Shown here: in pieces, positions 17,406-28,067 of the stretch
How the letters are laid out: the number at the start of each line of letters is the position of its first letter
Position numbering within the stretch: position 1 is the stretch's first letter
Origin: Desulfoscipio geothermicus
GTDB taxonomy: Bacteria > Bacillota > Desulfotomaculia > Desulfotomaculales > Desulfallaceae
Assembly: GCA_016841905.1 (NCBI GenBank)
Contig: JAENYF010000006.1
Coordinates: 1 to 64,000, forward strand
Direction of reading: 5' to 3'
DNA length: 64,000 bases
Notes under the pieces: generated by a model
Databases searched by the model: none
Seen by the model: the letters and a program-made list of their open reading frames with translations, nothing else
What the model was told of the DNA's origin: nothing
Translations under genes and position numbers: made by a program

Positions 17406-18168
17406 CCGGGATAGCGATAATCTTCGATTGTTATGCTTATTTCCCTTCTGGTTATTTGCTTCGGGCAAAAAACATTAAAGTTTAATGGGGCATTTTATAT
17501 ACAGCACTGCCCATGTCATAATTTCTTGCAGGTATTAGTCCGATTTATTGCTTTTAAGGCTAATAGAAAGTAGAAGTATCATGGAAATAAGAAAGCGTGA
17601 TTTTGAATTCAACCGGGAAGAGACCACAATACGTCAATGCAATTAACAATATCCAAGCTGAATCCGTATATACGAATTATTCATAGTTATAGCTAATCCT
17701 GAACCGCGAAAGTTGAGTTGTAAAATTCATTGACTTAAGATACTTATCCGGACACTTAAAGGTGTCCTTTTTGTTTGTTTGGAAATGTTTAGAGTTGTAT
17801 TGTTAAATGCTATGCAGAAAAAGAACAGTAATATCACTAGCCGTAATGGATAATGAAATGAGACTTTAGTAGTATTACCAATAATAGAATGACTCTGCAA
17901 GTGGTTACAGATTGACTAATCTTTGAATATTAGCAGGGGAATCATCCGATGTCGAAAATCGGGCTTGAAAAACGAACATTAAAATGTGCCTTTTTACTGA
18001 AATAATTTTTTAAAATTACATGCTTTTATTTAAATAATAATTGTGCTAATATTAGAAAAAAATACTAATTTAGCATAAAAAATCATATTTTTTAGTTAAA
18101 GCTTAGATTTCCATTCGGAAAGATTCGGCATATTTATTGGATTGTGCAATAATGGATGGTGCAAAACA
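17406..18168. other. Long intergenic region before the RiPP locus
   Basis: About 760 AT-rich bases without a convincing gene. It contains the terminator at 17750 and a small hairpin CCGAT/ATCGG near 17947-17963. Promoters for the RiPP locus probably lie in its right half, where several TA-rich -10-like boxes occur, but I cannot choose between them. Confidence 0.5.
17750..17773 (+). terminator. Intrinsic terminator
   Basis: GGACAC (17750-17755) pairs with GTGTCC (17762-17767), followed by TTTTTG. It lies 345 bases after the kinase stop and may end that transcript or an undetected small RNA. Confidence 0.75.
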
Positions 18169-20502
18169 ATGATTTTTACAAAAAACAATACTTCTTCTCA
18201 CCAAGACTATCAAGCCGGTAATTCTTCCGTACCAACCGAAAAGGCAAACACCAAAATGTTATTGCTGGCTGTGATCCTATTAGTAGTAATTATGGCTTAT
18301 ACAGGAATCTTAAACTACATGACCTTTATGGGTGATTTTAACAAGTGCCTGGTAAATACTTATTCCGTTGCTGGCAATGAACTGGTCAGGAAAATTGAAT
18401 ATGCCCTCAGTTATGGTAAGCCAATCGACAATTTTTATGGTATGAGCGATACCTTGAGCGAGTTAAAAGAAATTGTTGAAGACGTCGAACAAGTAAATAT
18501 AATTTCACCCAACGGAGAAGTATTATATGATTTAAACGGTTTTGTAAATAATGAAAAGTTGCCCGAAGAGTTATTAAAAATAGCCGATTTTCAGCAGGGT
18601 ATGATAAATGACCGGTGCAGCTACCAAGCCTTTGAAGAGAAGCATCATATTTTTTTAAAAATATTCGGACCTGATGATAAATTGGTGGCTGCTTTGGAAA
18701 TGGTTTTGCCTGAGCATTCATTTCAAAGTTTTGATGATGATAAAAATAAACTAATTTTATACCTAGCAGGGGTAGTATTAATAGCATTTTTTCTATTGTA
18801 CATATTTTCAATAAAAACCAATTCGTTAACTTCGGGTAGAAACAATAAAAGGGTTCTTGTTACTCTTATTGCTATATTAGGATCGGCTCAGCTGTTCTAT
18901 TGCGGTATTAATTATTTTCTTTTTAAAGACGCTTACGGGGACTTAGCCCTGCAAAGTAAAAACTTTGTCGAGAATACGGTGGCTAAAAATATAGAAACCG
19001 TTTACAGTATGGGTATCAGTTTGGAAGATGTTGACGGCGTAAGGGAATATTTGGAAAACATAAAAAACGGTTTACCCCTGCTGGAAAGAATAGTTGTTAT
19101 TGAACCCGGATCAGGTGTTGGTGCTGGTACAGTTGTATTTGATGTGGCAAAATCCCAAGAAGTTGCCCTGGTCAGTGCACAGGTTTCCGCTGCTTATATT
19201 GAACAGCTAATGTTTGAAATTTTACTGGACATGCTAACCGTCTTGATCATTTCATTCTTTTTCATGATTGAACTAACCCTGTTGGCGACTATGCTATTGG
19301 GTGGCAGAAGTGTTCCAAAACTCTCCCATGCTCCCGGGTTAATTAGAGGTTTAATATTTATTGTGAGTATTGGTATTTATATGTCCATCACCTTTGTCCC
19401 CATTGTAATGCAGGGTTTATATCAACCTATTGGTAATTTGCCCCGGGACGTGGTGCTGGGATTGCCCATTTCTGCCGAAATGATGGGTGGTATACTAGCC
19501 ATTGTCATGGCTGGGCTAATGATCGATAAAAGGGGCTGGAGAGCTGTTTTTTATGCCGGTTTACTGTTTTTAATAGTGGGCAATTCGTTTTCCGGTCTAA
19601 GTTCCAATGCCGTTGCCTTTATTATTTCCAGAGCAATAGCGGGCCTGGGACTTGGTTTTATATTAATGACTTTGCGTAGTCTGGCAGTCTCTTTGCCCGA
19701 AAGGAGTATTGCCATTGCGGAGTTTTCGGCAGGTTCCATAGCCGGGTTAAATTGTGGTGCGGTTATCGGAGGATTGCTGGCCGATAGGATTGGATACCAG
19801 ATGGTTTTTTGCGTATCGGCAGTCATGTTGCTCTTTTCCTTTATTTATATTTACAGGTTGATGGCGGATATAGAAATTGAACACAGGGTAACCAGTGAAA
19901 TCTCAGCTTGGAGCAAGTTTGTTAATTTTATATCTGATAAAAACGCATTGTTTTTTTTAATGTTAATTTTCGTACCATACTTTATTGCAGGGGCATTTTT
20001 GGATTATTACTTCCCACTGTTTGCTAAAGGGTATGACCTTACCCAGAGTGATATCAGCCGGGCTTTCTTGTTAAACGGGTTGTGCGTTATTTATTTTGGC
20101 CCGGTTTTAACCAGGTTGGCTACTCGCTACCTGGGAGATAGAAGAGGTATTATCTTTTCTTCATGTATAGTTGTTTGCGCGCTGGCTGTTTTTATGCTTT
20201 GGGGCACTATTCCCGCGGCTTTTGTGACGGTTATTTTACTGGGTATTGCCGACAGTTTCGGGGTGGCCATGCAGACAAGTTATTTTTTAAATTTAAAGTC
20301 CGTACGGGATTTGGGAATTAATAAGTCAATGGCTTATTTCAGTGTTATGGTCAATACTAGCAGGATGGCAGGACCCATTATCTTTGGTTTCACTCTTGTC
20401 CTGGGTATGAGAATGGGAGTGGGCTTGATTACCGGGTTTTTATTGGCTTTGCTGCTTTTATTTATGCTTATCTCTAACCGGTATCAACAACTAAATAATT
20501 AA
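18169..20502 (+). CDS. Two-module extracytoplasmic sensor fused to an MFS transporter
   Basis: 777 aa. The first half has membrane segments at about residues 25-45, 205-225, 240-260 and 360-390. They frame two extracytoplasmic stretches of about 150 and 95 residues that look like PAS/Cache-type sensor folds (HIFLKIFGPDDKLVAALEM in the first). The second half is a 12-helix MFS carrier with GLMIDKRGWR and GLLADRIGYQ loop motifs. It opens the RiPP locus, 24 bases before a binding-protein gene. Sensor-MFS fusions are rare; an inducible drug or peptide exporter is plausible. An upstream TTG at 18142 is an alternative start. Confidence 0.75.
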   Translation: MIFTKNNTSSHQDYQAGNSSVPTEKANTKMLLLAVILLVVIMAYTGILNYMTFMGDFNKCLVNTYSVAGNELVRKIEYALSYGKPIDNFYGMSDTLSELKEIVEDVEQVNIISPNGEVLYDLNGFVNNEKLPEELLKIADFQQGMINDRCSYQAFEEKHHIFLKIFGPDDKLVAALEMVLPEHSFQSFDDDKNKLILYLAGVVLIAFFLLYIFSIKTNSLTSGRNNKRVLVTLIAILGSAQLFYCGINYFLFKDAYGDLALQSKNFVENTVAKNIETVYSMGISLEDVDGVREYLENIKNGLPLLERIVVIEPGSGVGAGTVVFDVAKSQEVALVSAQVSAAYIEQLMFEILLDMLTVLIISFFFMIELTLLATMLLGGRSVPKLSHAPGLIRGLIFIVSIGIYMSITFVPIVMQGLYQPIGNLPRDVVLGLPISAEMMGGILAIVMAGLMIDKRGWRAVFYAGLLFLIVGNSFSGLSSNAVAFIISRAIAGLGLGFILMTLRSLAVSLPERSIAIAEFSAGSIAGLNCGAVIGGLLADRIGYQMVFCVSAVMLLFSFIYIYRLMADIEIEHRVTSEISAWSKFVNFISDKNALFFLMLIFVPYFIAGAFLDYYFPLFAKGYDLTQSDISRAFLLNGLCVIYFGPVLTRLATRYLGDRRGIIFSSCIVVCALAVFMLWGTIPAAFVTVILLGIADSFGVAMQTSYFLNLKSVRDLGINKSMAYFSVMVNTSRMAGPIIFGFTLVLGMRMGVGLITGFLLALLLLFMLISNRYQQLNN

Positions 20503-20526
20503 CATAGGGGAAAAGAGGTCGGTGAT

Positions 20527-21669
20527 ATGTGGAAAATTATAAAAATGATGCTGGTCTGTCTATTTTTATGTACGTTAACGGGTTGTTTGAATGCTGACCT
20601 AGCTAAACAAAGGGAAAAAGAGGCAGGCCAAGGAGACAACATTATTATTGGGGTTCCTGTTCCCCGCGAGTTTACAGAAAAAAACACCGGTTTTTTAAAG
20701 GGTGTAGAATTAGCCTTTGAGGATATCAACTTGCGGGGTGTAAATGATAAAAAAATTAAGTTGGAGATTGTTGATGACCGGGGAGTATTTAAAGACGCGG
20801 TGGATATAGCCCAGGGCTTTTCAGAAAACACCCGTATAACGGCAATAATCGGGCATTGGTATTCGGATATTTGTATCCCGGTGTCGTCTATATATGAAGA
20901 AGCCGGCATGCTGGTAATCGTTCCTACTGTTTCTAACGCGGAGCTTGCCGAAAACAATTACCGGTACATATTCCAAAACATACCTAGTGACAAAAAAGTG
21001 GCCATGCATATGTGCCTGCATGCTAAAAATGAGGGTTATAAGAATATGGTAATTTATTATGAAGATAGCTCCTACGGGCGAAATCTGGCGGATGCCTTTG
21101 AACAGGAAGCCAAAGATAACGAAATAAAAATAGTTGACAGGTGCTCAGACATGATAAGTGAGCTCGATTTGAGAAGGGCACATGATAAATGGACAGCCCT
21201 GGATTTTGATGCGGTATTCCTGGCTCTGAACATGCCGGAAGCGGCCAAGTTTATAAAGACGTTCAGGAAACTTGATTCCAGCAGTCCCATTTTATCCGGT
21301 GACGGTCTGGATGTAAGTAATATAGTGGAGGCCCTGGGGGAGGAAGGCGAGGGCGTTGTGATGGCCACTATATATAACCCTATGGACCAAAGACCGGAAC
21401 TAAGGGATTTTAAAGAACGGTACCGGCAGAAATATTGCGAGGAACCTGATGTGTGGGCCATACAGGGCTATGATTCTTTGCAACTGATTTCTCTGGCAAT
21501 TGAACAAACGGATAGTTGTTCACCGGCGGTGTTGGCAGATTACCTGAAGGATATGAAATCCATGAATCTAGTCGCCGGAGATGTATCCTTTAACGAATAT
21601 GGGGAAATTCAGGGCAGAGAAGTATATAAGAAAAAAATAGTAAACGGCGAGTTGAAATATATTAATTGA
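20527..21669 (+). CDS. Orphan branched-chain-amino-acid-type binding lipoprotein
   Basis: A 380-aa periplasmic-binding-protein type I fold (LivJ/Peripla_BP_6 family) with a lipobox (TLTGCLN, Cys at about residue 19). Family features are KGVELAFEDIN, the hinge strand AIIGHWYSD, and YYEDSSYGRNLADAFEQEA. No ABC permease or ATPase of the Liv type is nearby, so it more likely works as a receptor with the preceding sensor-MFS protein than in uptake. It has a good ribosome binding site (GGGGAAAAGAGG) and leads directly into the export genes 28 bases later. Confidence 0.85.
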   Translation: MWKIIKMMLVCLFLCTLTGCLNADLAKQREKEAGQGDNIIIGVPVPREFTEKNTGFLKGVELAFEDINLRGVNDKKIKLEIVDDRGVFKDAVDIAQGFSENTRITAIIGHWYSDICIPVSSIYEEAGMLVIVPTVSNAELAENNYRYIFQNIPSDKKVAMHMCLHAKNEGYKNMVIYYEDSSYGRNLADAFEQEAKDNEIKIVDRCSDMISELDLRRAHDKWTALDFDAVFLALNMPEAAKFIKTFRKLDSSSPILSGDGLDVSNIVEALGEEGEGVVMATIYNPMDQRPELRDFKERYRQKYCEEPDVWAIQGYDSLQLISLAIEQTDSCSPAVLADYLKDMKSMNLVAGDVSFNEYGEIQGREVYKKKIVNGELKYIN

Positions 21670-21697
21670 CGATAAAGCTTGGGGGAGGTGCAGCATT

Positions 21698-23083
21698 ATG
21701 GCTGAAAATAAGGTTTTCCGAAAAGTATCCCTGGACCGCTTGTCTTCGCCGGAAGAATTGGACCAGCGGTTAACAGTTACATCGCCAACAGGCTGGCTGG
21801 CTTGCCTGGCAATTATCATGCTGGTTGTAACGGGCATTATTTGGGGAATTTTCGGGAGAATACCCGACAAGGCCATGGGTCAAGGAATTATTATATCCAG
21901 TGGCGGCGTAACCAATGTGATTCCCCGTGTCAGTGGCCAGATAACTGATGTTAGTGTCCGGGAAGGTGATTATGTGGTAAAGGGCGATGTAATCGCCAGG
22001 GTGGAACAAACGGATATTACCCAAGAGATAAATAAACTTAAAGTAGATCTGGAAATTATCAGGGAATTGGACCCGAATAACCCCTTGCACAGAGAGGATC
22101 AGCTGGCTTTAAGTACATACGGGCAAATAGCAGAATTTTTAAGGGATATAGAATATGCCAGGACAAGCCTTGATGTCCAGAGAGCCAATTTAAGTTCTGC
22201 CGAAAAAAACCGGTCTATACAACTGGAACAGGCTAGATGGGAACTGGATCAGGCGACCTTGCAGCTAGAAAAGGCAAAGGTGGATTACGAGAACTTAAAA
22301 TACTTGTATGATAATGATGGCGTATCAGAACAGCAATTTAAAGATTCCGAGCGCAATTATATACTGAGTCAATCAAGCCTGCAAAACAAGAAAGAGCAAC
22401 TGCGGAATCTGGAATTGGAAGACAATGAATACATCCGGTCCCAAGTTCGGCAATCAGAAAAAAATTTGGAAGTTTTGATACAGACATTATATAAAATCAA
22501 GTCTTCAAAAGAAAAGGAACTAGAAACGGAAATTGCCAGATTACAGGAACAACTTGTTGTTAATAGCGATATCACAGCAGGTGTTTCAGGGCGTGTAGTG
22601 GAGTTACAGGTTAAAAAAGGTGACCTGGTCCAAGCGGGTAGCAATGTTTGCAGTATCGCCAGGGAAGAAGGTGAAGGCGAATCGTTGGAAGCCGTGGTGT
22701 TCATACCGGTGGAGAAGGGGAAAAAGGTACACCCCGGTATGGAGGTTAACATTTCTCCCACCACCGTTAAAAAAGAAGAGGACGGATATATGCTCGGGAA
22801 CGTGAAATCAGTTTCCGAATACCCCGTCAGTGCCCAGGGCATGATGCTTACCCTGGGTAATCCGGAACTTGTCAACAAGTTGTTGGGCCAGAGTTCGCCG
22901 GTTGAAGTACAGGTAGAATTGATCAGGGATAGCAGTACGGTTAGCGGGTATAAATGGTCTACGCATGAAGGGCCGGACATGATCATAGATAGTGGCACTT
23001 TATGCATAGGGGAAGCTAAGGTAAGCGAACAGCGACCAATCAGTATGGTTATTCCGTTTATTAGAAAGATGTTCTTTGAATAA
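21698..23083 (+). CDS. NHLM-type peptide export adaptor (HlyD-like)
   Basis: A 461-aa membrane-fusion-type protein with the family N-terminus FRKVSLDRLSSPEELDQRL, one transmembrane helix (about 33-55), two lipoyl/barrel halves (GRVVELQVKKGDLV is the second) and a long coiled coil (about 110-275). It bridges the ABC exporter and the outside. It heads the exporter set adaptor, C39 ABC, second ABC, the standard NHLM order. A decayed homologue of its N-terminus lies at 61255, evidence that this genome once had a second such system. Confidence 0.92.
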   Translation: MAENKVFRKVSLDRLSSPEELDQRLTVTSPTGWLACLAIIMLVVTGIIWGIFGRIPDKAMGQGIIISSGGVTNVIPRVSGQITDVSVREGDYVVKGDVIARVEQTDITQEINKLKVDLEIIRELDPNNPLHREDQLALSTYGQIAEFLRDIEYARTSLDVQRANLSSAEKNRSIQLEQARWELDQATLQLEKAKVDYENLKYLYDNDGVSEQQFKDSERNYILSQSSLQNKKEQLRNLELEDNEYIRSQVRQSEKNLEVLIQTLYKIKSSKEKELETEIARLQEQLVVNSDITAGVSGRVVELQVKKGDLVQAGSNVCSIAREEGEGESLEAVVFIPVEKGKKVHPGMEVNISPTTVKKEEDGYMLGNVKSVSEYPVSAQGMMLTLGNPELVNKLLGQSSPVEVQVELIRDSSTVSGYKWSTHEGPDMIIDSGTLCIGEAKVSEQRPISMVIPFIRKMFFE

Positions 23084-23112
23084 TTCAGCGCTTGAGTATT
23101 GGGGTGATTGCC

Positions 23113-25275
23113 TTGGGGACAAATAGTGAGAGAAAAAAGGTTCCGTCTATACTTCAAATGGAAGCGGTGGAATGCGGCGCAGCTTCCCTGGCGATGATTT
23201 TTGCTTATTATAAAAAGTTTACCTCTCTGGAACAGTTGCGGGTTGACTGCGGGGTAACCCGGGACGGTGTGAAAGCAAGCAATATACTCAAGGCGGCCCG
23301 GAGACACGGTTTTGAAGCCAAAGGTTATCGCAAGGAACCGGAAGATCTAAGGGAAATGCAGCTGCCTGCCATTATTCACTGGAATTTTAACCATTTTGTC
23401 GTTTTGGAGGGCTTTGGTAAGGATAAGGTCTATATCAATGACCCTGGCAGTGGTCCCAAAGTTATTACATATGAAGAATTTGACCTGTCTTTTACCGGAG
23501 TTATCTTAACCTTTATACCCAGTCCAGATTTTCAGCCCAGCGGTCAAAGAACCAGTTTTATAACGTCTTTAAAAAACTGGGTTAAAGGTTCACAAACGGC
23601 CTTGGTGTATTTAGTTATTGTGGGCTTGTTGATGGTTATACCGGGGCTAATCGTACCTACATTTTCCAAGATATTTATCGACGATATCTTACTGGGCGGA
23701 AAGGGTGACTGGCTCAAACCTTTACTCTGGGTGATGGGGTTGGTGGTTGTTTTACAGGCTACACTCACTTGGTTGCAACAGCATTATTTATTAAGGATGG
23801 AAACAAAAATTGCCCTGACCAATGCGGGAAAATTTTTCTGGCATATTTTTAGATTACCTGTAATTTTTTTCCAACAGCGGTCCGCCGGTGATATCGCCAA
23901 CAGAATGCGAAGCAATGACCAGGTAGCCGCCTTTTTATCAAGGGAACTGGCTGAGACGGTAATTGGCATGATGACCTTGGTTTTTTACTTGATTGTTATG
24001 TTGCAGTACAGCGTTTATTTGACTCTTATTGCCCTATTACTTGGCAGTATAAGTATTGTCTATCTGATTTACTCGTCCAACAAGATCGAAACAATGAATA
24101 AAAAGTTATTGCAGGATGCGGGCAAAGTAATGGGCTTTTCCATTTCGGGGTTATACATTATTGAAACATTAAAGGCTACCGGTTCCGAATCTGATTTTTT
24201 TGCCAAATGGTCTGGTTACCACGCCAAGCAAATTAATGCCCAGCAAAAGTTGGGCCAAAACACGCATATTCTGTTTCACCTGCCTAATTTTATGAAAGAT
24301 TTTGCCGACGTGATCATTTTGTTCGTAGGTGGGATTATCATTATTAGCGGTAACCTGACCATAGGTTCTTTGATTGCTTTCCAAGGGTTGTTGGCGAACT
24401 TCATGAACCCGGTCAACAGTTTAACACAAATGGGCATGCGCATCAAACAGGTTCAGGGAGATATAAACCGCCTGGAAGATGTTTTTAAATATAAAGTTGA
24501 CGAGAATGTCAGCCGGGAAATAATTGTTGAAAACGAGGATGATAAGTATAAAAAGCTTGAGGGGTATGTGGAAATAAAGGACTTAACCTTTGGTTATAAT
24601 CCCTGGGATCCTCCCCTGATTGATAATTTTAACCTGACTTTAAAACCCGGCTCCCGGGTAGCACTGGTAGGCGGCTCCGGCAGCGGGAAAAGTACGGTGG
24701 CTAGGTTAATCACCGGCATTTACCAGCCCTGGTCGGGGGAAATACTTTTTGACGGGGTAAATAAGGACAAGCTGCCCCGAAACGTAATAACCAATTCGTT
24801 AGCTGTAGTTGACCAGGATATCAATATGTTTGACGGGACCATTAAGGAAAACCTGACCATGTGGGATAATACCATACCGGAAGCTGAAATTATACGGGCT
24901 GCCAAGGACGCTTGCATTCATGATGTTATCACCTCCCGGGATAAAGGATACGAGCACAGGGTACGTGAGGCCGGTGCGAACTTTAGCGGTGGGCAGCGGC
25001 AAAGGTTCGAAATAGCGAGGGCGTTAACCGACAATCCTTCAATATTAATCCTGGACGAAGCAACCAGTGCTTTGGACGTGCAAACGGAGAAAATGGTTGA
25101 TGAAAACATCCGCCGCCGAGGTTGTACCTGTGTTATTGTCGCCCACCGTTTGAGTACCATCCGGGATTGTGACGAAATAATCGTCATGGATAAGGGGAAA
25201 ATTGTTCAGCGCGGTACTCATGAGAAATTAAAGAACATTGGTGGACTATACTCAGAGTTAATACGTGCCAGTTAG
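23113..25275 (+). CDS. NHLM C39 peptidase/permease/ATPase exporter
   Basis: A 720-aa protein that cuts leaders after a double Gly and exports the product. The C39 peptidase domain (about 10-130) has catalytic Cys21 in MEAVECGAASLAM, His in HWNFNHFVVLEG, and Asp in YINDPGSG. Then come six membrane segments and an ABC ATPase: Walker A GGSGSGKSTV, signature FSGGQRQRFE, Walker B ILILDEATSALD. All catalytic residues are present. TTG at 23113 is preferred because GGGGTGA is 5 bases upstream; a TTG at 23092 is possible. Its expected substrates are the VAGG-ending leaders at 29752, 30180 and 32459. Confidence 0.93.
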   Translation: MGTNSERKKVPSILQMEAVECGAASLAMIFAYYKKFTSLEQLRVDCGVTRDGVKASNILKAARRHGFEAKGYRKEPEDLREMQLPAIIHWNFNHFVVLEGFGKDKVYINDPGSGPKVITYEEFDLSFTGVILTFIPSPDFQPSGQRTSFITSLKNWVKGSQTALVYLVIVGLLMVIPGLIVPTFSKIFIDDILLGGKGDWLKPLLWVMGLVVVLQATLTWLQQHYLLRMETKIALTNAGKFFWHIFRLPVIFFQQRSAGDIANRMRSNDQVAAFLSRELAETVIGMMTLVFYLIVMLQYSVYLTLIALLLGSISIVYLIYSSNKIETMNKKLLQDAGKVMGFSISGLYIIETLKATGSESDFFAKWSGYHAKQINAQQKLGQNTHILFHLPNFMKDFADVIILFVGGIIIISGNLTIGSLIAFQGLLANFMNPVNSLTQMGMRIKQVQGDINRLEDVFKYKVDENVSREIIVENEDDKYKKLEGYVEIKDLTFGYNPWDPPLIDNFNLTLKPGSRVALVGGSGSGKSTVARLITGIYQPWSGEILFDGVNKDKLPRNVITNSLAVVDQDINMFDGTIKENLTMWDNTIPEAEIIRAAKDACIHDVITSRDKGYEHRVREAGANFSGGQRQRFEIARALTDNPSILILDEATSALDVQTEKMVDENIRRRGCTCVIVAHRLSTIRDCDEIIVMDKGKIVQRGTHEKLKNIGGLYSELIRAS

Positions 25276-25359
25276 TACTACAGCATAATTGAATGATTAG
25301 CGGGAGTAACAAAGTAAGCAATATTACGTTGTAGTATTAAAGTAAAGGATGGTTGAGCC

Positions 25360-28044
25360 ATGGACTTATTAAGAGGCTTGGAATGCAAGGAGATAATGGC
25401 TGAAGGTAATAACCCTTTTCCCTTGGGCGCAGGTAAAATATGGATCGTAAAAGACGGGCAAGTTGATCTGTTTGTCACAAAAATCTCGGCCGGCGAAGCG
25501 GCCGGTCGTAGAAAATATTTATTTACCGCTGTAAAAGGGGACTTCCTATTTGGAGTCGAGCCCATAGTCAGGGGGCAAAAACATTACGGGCTACTGGCAG
25601 TAGGGTGCACGGGAACCAGTTTACTGGAGACTGAAATCCAGCAGTTATTAAAAGTAACTGTCGGCGAAGATATAAAAAGGTTAACCAGCTTACTGGAGAA
25701 ATGGGTTCAAAGCTGGGCTGGTACCGGGATTAAAGAAGAACTGCAGTTGGACTGGGATACCGGACTCAACTCTATATTAGATGCCATTGCCGGCTTTAAT
25801 GGAATTGCCCTTAACAAGGCAGTAGATTTATTTATTTTAGGAAAAAAAGATGAAGTTTTAAGAAATAAAACAAAAGAAGAAAAAGATAACTTTTCAATGA
25901 GCAGCGGGTTGCGTAGGCTTGTCAATGCTATGAATTTGAAGCAAAAGCCTGACGACGGGCAAGACTCATTACTGGATAATTTATTGTTTCGGGCTTGTGT
26001 GGCTGTGGGTAATGCTAAAAATATTAAAATTGCACCCTCTAACGAGCTGAAAAAAGGGAATGCAGAATCCAAGGATCTGCTGGGTGATATCGTCAGGGCG
26101 TCACAAATTAGAATGAGACAAATTATTTTAAAAGATCAATGGTGGAAAGATGACAACGGCGCCCTGTTGGTTTACAGGGAAAAAGATGGGCGACCGATGG
26201 CATTATTGCCATTATCCCCTAATAAATACGAGTTATATGACCCATCCGATGAGAGCAGGGTTGTCGTTGACAATAAGGTAGCCGACCTGTTAAAACCGCA
26301 TGCCGTTACTTTTTACCGATCTCTTCCCCCAAAGGTGATTGGTTACAAAGAATTGCTAAGTTTCCTAGCCGGTGGAATACGGAAAAGGGATCTTACAACT
26401 GTTTTTCTTATGGGTATCCTGGGTGGATTACTGGGTATGCTGACTCCCGTAGTAATGGGAATAATTTTTGACAGCGTTATTCCCGACGGTGAAAGATTAT
26501 TGCTCACCCAGATTGGTTTTTTACTTATGGCCATTGCAGCAGCTACCTTTGCCTTTAACTTGACCCGGTCCTTTGCCATGCACCGCTTGGAAGGGAAAAT
26601 GGAGTCTGATATACAAGCGGCTATCTGGGACCGGTTATTGAGTCTACCCGTACCTTTTTTTAAGGATTATACTGCCGGTGAACTGGCCGAACGGGCTATG
26701 GGCATCAGCCAGATCAGGGCTATTTTATCCGGTGCTGTTGCCAACACCATAATTTCCGGTATCTTCTCGATATTTTATTTTCTGCTGTTGTTTTATTATA
26801 GCTGGAAACTAGCTCTTGTTTGTTTGTGCATTGTTTTATTTGTTATAATCGTATCTCTTTTATTCGGGTATTTACAGATCCGCTACGAGCGCCAATTGGT
26901 GGATTTGCAAAACAAGCTTTCCGGAATGATTTTCAACCTGCTCAATGGTGTGAGTAAAATTAAAACTGCAGGGGCGGAAAAGCGGGCATTTTATAACTGG
27001 GCCCGGCAATTTAGTCAAACCAGGGATGTTACATATAAAAAAGAGAACTTGGGTAACTATATGGCGGTTTTCAATTCCACAGTCAATGTTATTGCAACGG
27101 GGATTATTTTTTTTGCGGTCATAAAAATGCAAGATGTTAACCTGGTTGCAGGAAAGTTTATTGCTTTTAACTCGGCTTTTGCAAAGTTTTTAAGCTCTAT
27201 GCTGGAAATATCCAATGTGTTTTTGCAGCTCAATATTATCAAGCCGTTATATGAAAGAACCAAGCCTATTCTGGTAACACTGCCCGAATTTGATCAGGAG
27301 AAGGCAGACCCTGGAGAAATTAAGGGACATATTGAGGTCAGCCATGTTAATTTCCGTTATGAAAAGGAAGGTCCATTGATTTTGGACGACGTTACGCTGG
27401 AAATTAAACAGGGAGAGTATGTGGGCATAGTTGGGCCTTCAGGCAGCGGAAAATCTACCTTGTTCAGGTTATTATTAGGTTTTGAGAAGCCGGAATGTGG
27501 GCAAGTATATTACGACCAACAGGATTTGGAAAATATTGATATACGTGCGGTTCGCCGTCAACTGGGTGTAGTGCTCCAGGGCGGACAATTAATGTCCGGT
27601 AGTATATTTGATAACATTGTCGGGGCAAACCCGGGCTTAACCATTGATGATGCCTGGGAAGCAGCCCGCAGGGCAGGCATGGAAGAGGATATCAAAAACA
27701 TGCCCATGGGCATGCACACCATGGTTACTGAAACTGGCGGTACACTTTCCGGAGGCCAGAAACAACGCCTTTTAATTGCCCGTGCGATTATCTCAAAACC
27801 TAAAATTGTTTATTTTGATGAAGCTACCAGCGCATTGGATAATAAGACTCAAAAAATCGTAAGCGAAAGCCTGGCAAACTTATATGCAACGAGGGTAGTC
27901 ATAGCTCACAGGCTAAGTACTATAGCCGATTGCAATAAGATCATTGTTTTAGAACGAGGGCGGGTAGTCGAATCTGGTACTTTTGATGAACTGTTTAAAT
28001 TAAACGGTATATTTACTCAGTTGGCCAAAAGACAGCTTGCGTAG
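25360..28044 (+). CDS. Second NHLM ABC permease/ATPase
   Basis: An 894-aa partner exporter. The long N-terminal part (about 1-300) has no peptidase; it has a region reminiscent of cyclic-nucleotide-binding beta structure and a helical linker, as usual for the NHLM permease/ATP-binding subunit. Six membrane segments (about 330-590) and an ABC ATPase follow (Walker A GPSGSGKSTL, signature LSGGQKQRL, Walker B IVYFDEATSALD). It probably forms a heterodimer with the C39 ABC protein. The ATG has AAGGATGG-like pairing upstream. Confidence 0.92.
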   Translation: MDLLRGLECKEIMAEGNNPFPLGAGKIWIVKDGQVDLFVTKISAGEAAGRRKYLFTAVKGDFLFGVEPIVRGQKHYGLLAVGCTGTSLLETEIQQLLKVTVGEDIKRLTSLLEKWVQSWAGTGIKEELQLDWDTGLNSILDAIAGFNGIALNKAVDLFILGKKDEVLRNKTKEEKDNFSMSSGLRRLVNAMNLKQKPDDGQDSLLDNLLFRACVAVGNAKNIKIAPSNELKKGNAESKDLLGDIVRASQIRMRQIILKDQWWKDDNGALLVYREKDGRPMALLPLSPNKYELYDPSDESRVVVDNKVADLLKPHAVTFYRSLPPKVIGYKELLSFLAGGIRKRDLTTVFLMGILGGLLGMLTPVVMGIIFDSVIPDGERLLLTQIGFLLMAIAAATFAFNLTRSFAMHRLEGKMESDIQAAIWDRLLSLPVPFFKDYTAGELAERAMGISQIRAILSGAVANTIISGIFSIFYFLLLFYYSWKLALVCLCIVLFVIIVSLLFGYLQIRYERQLVDLQNKLSGMIFNLLNGVSKIKTAGAEKRAFYNWARQFSQTRDVTYKKENLGNYMAVFNSTVNVIATGIIFFAVIKMQDVNLVAGKFIAFNSAFAKFLSSMLEISNVFLQLNIIKPLYERTKPILVTLPEFDQEKADPGEIKGHIEVSHVNFRYEKEGPLILDDVTLEIKQGEYVGIVGPSGSGKSTLFRLLLGFEKPECGQVYYDQQDLENIDIRAVRRQLGVVLQGGQLMSGSIFDNIVGANPGLTIDDAWEAARRAGMEEDIKNMPMGMHTMVTETGGTLSGGQKQRLLIARAIISKPKIVYFDEATSALDNKTQKIVSESLANLYATRVVIAHRLSTIADCNKIIVLERGRVVESGTFDELFKLNGIFTQLAKRQLA

Positions 28045-28067
28045 TTAATTATTTTAGGAGTGGCGAC

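Noticed and set aside
22369-23307. 312-aa minus-strand frame opposite the HlyD-like gene
   Set aside because: Antisense shadow; composition (Ser/Pro/Thr-rich) and lack of motifs speak against a gene.
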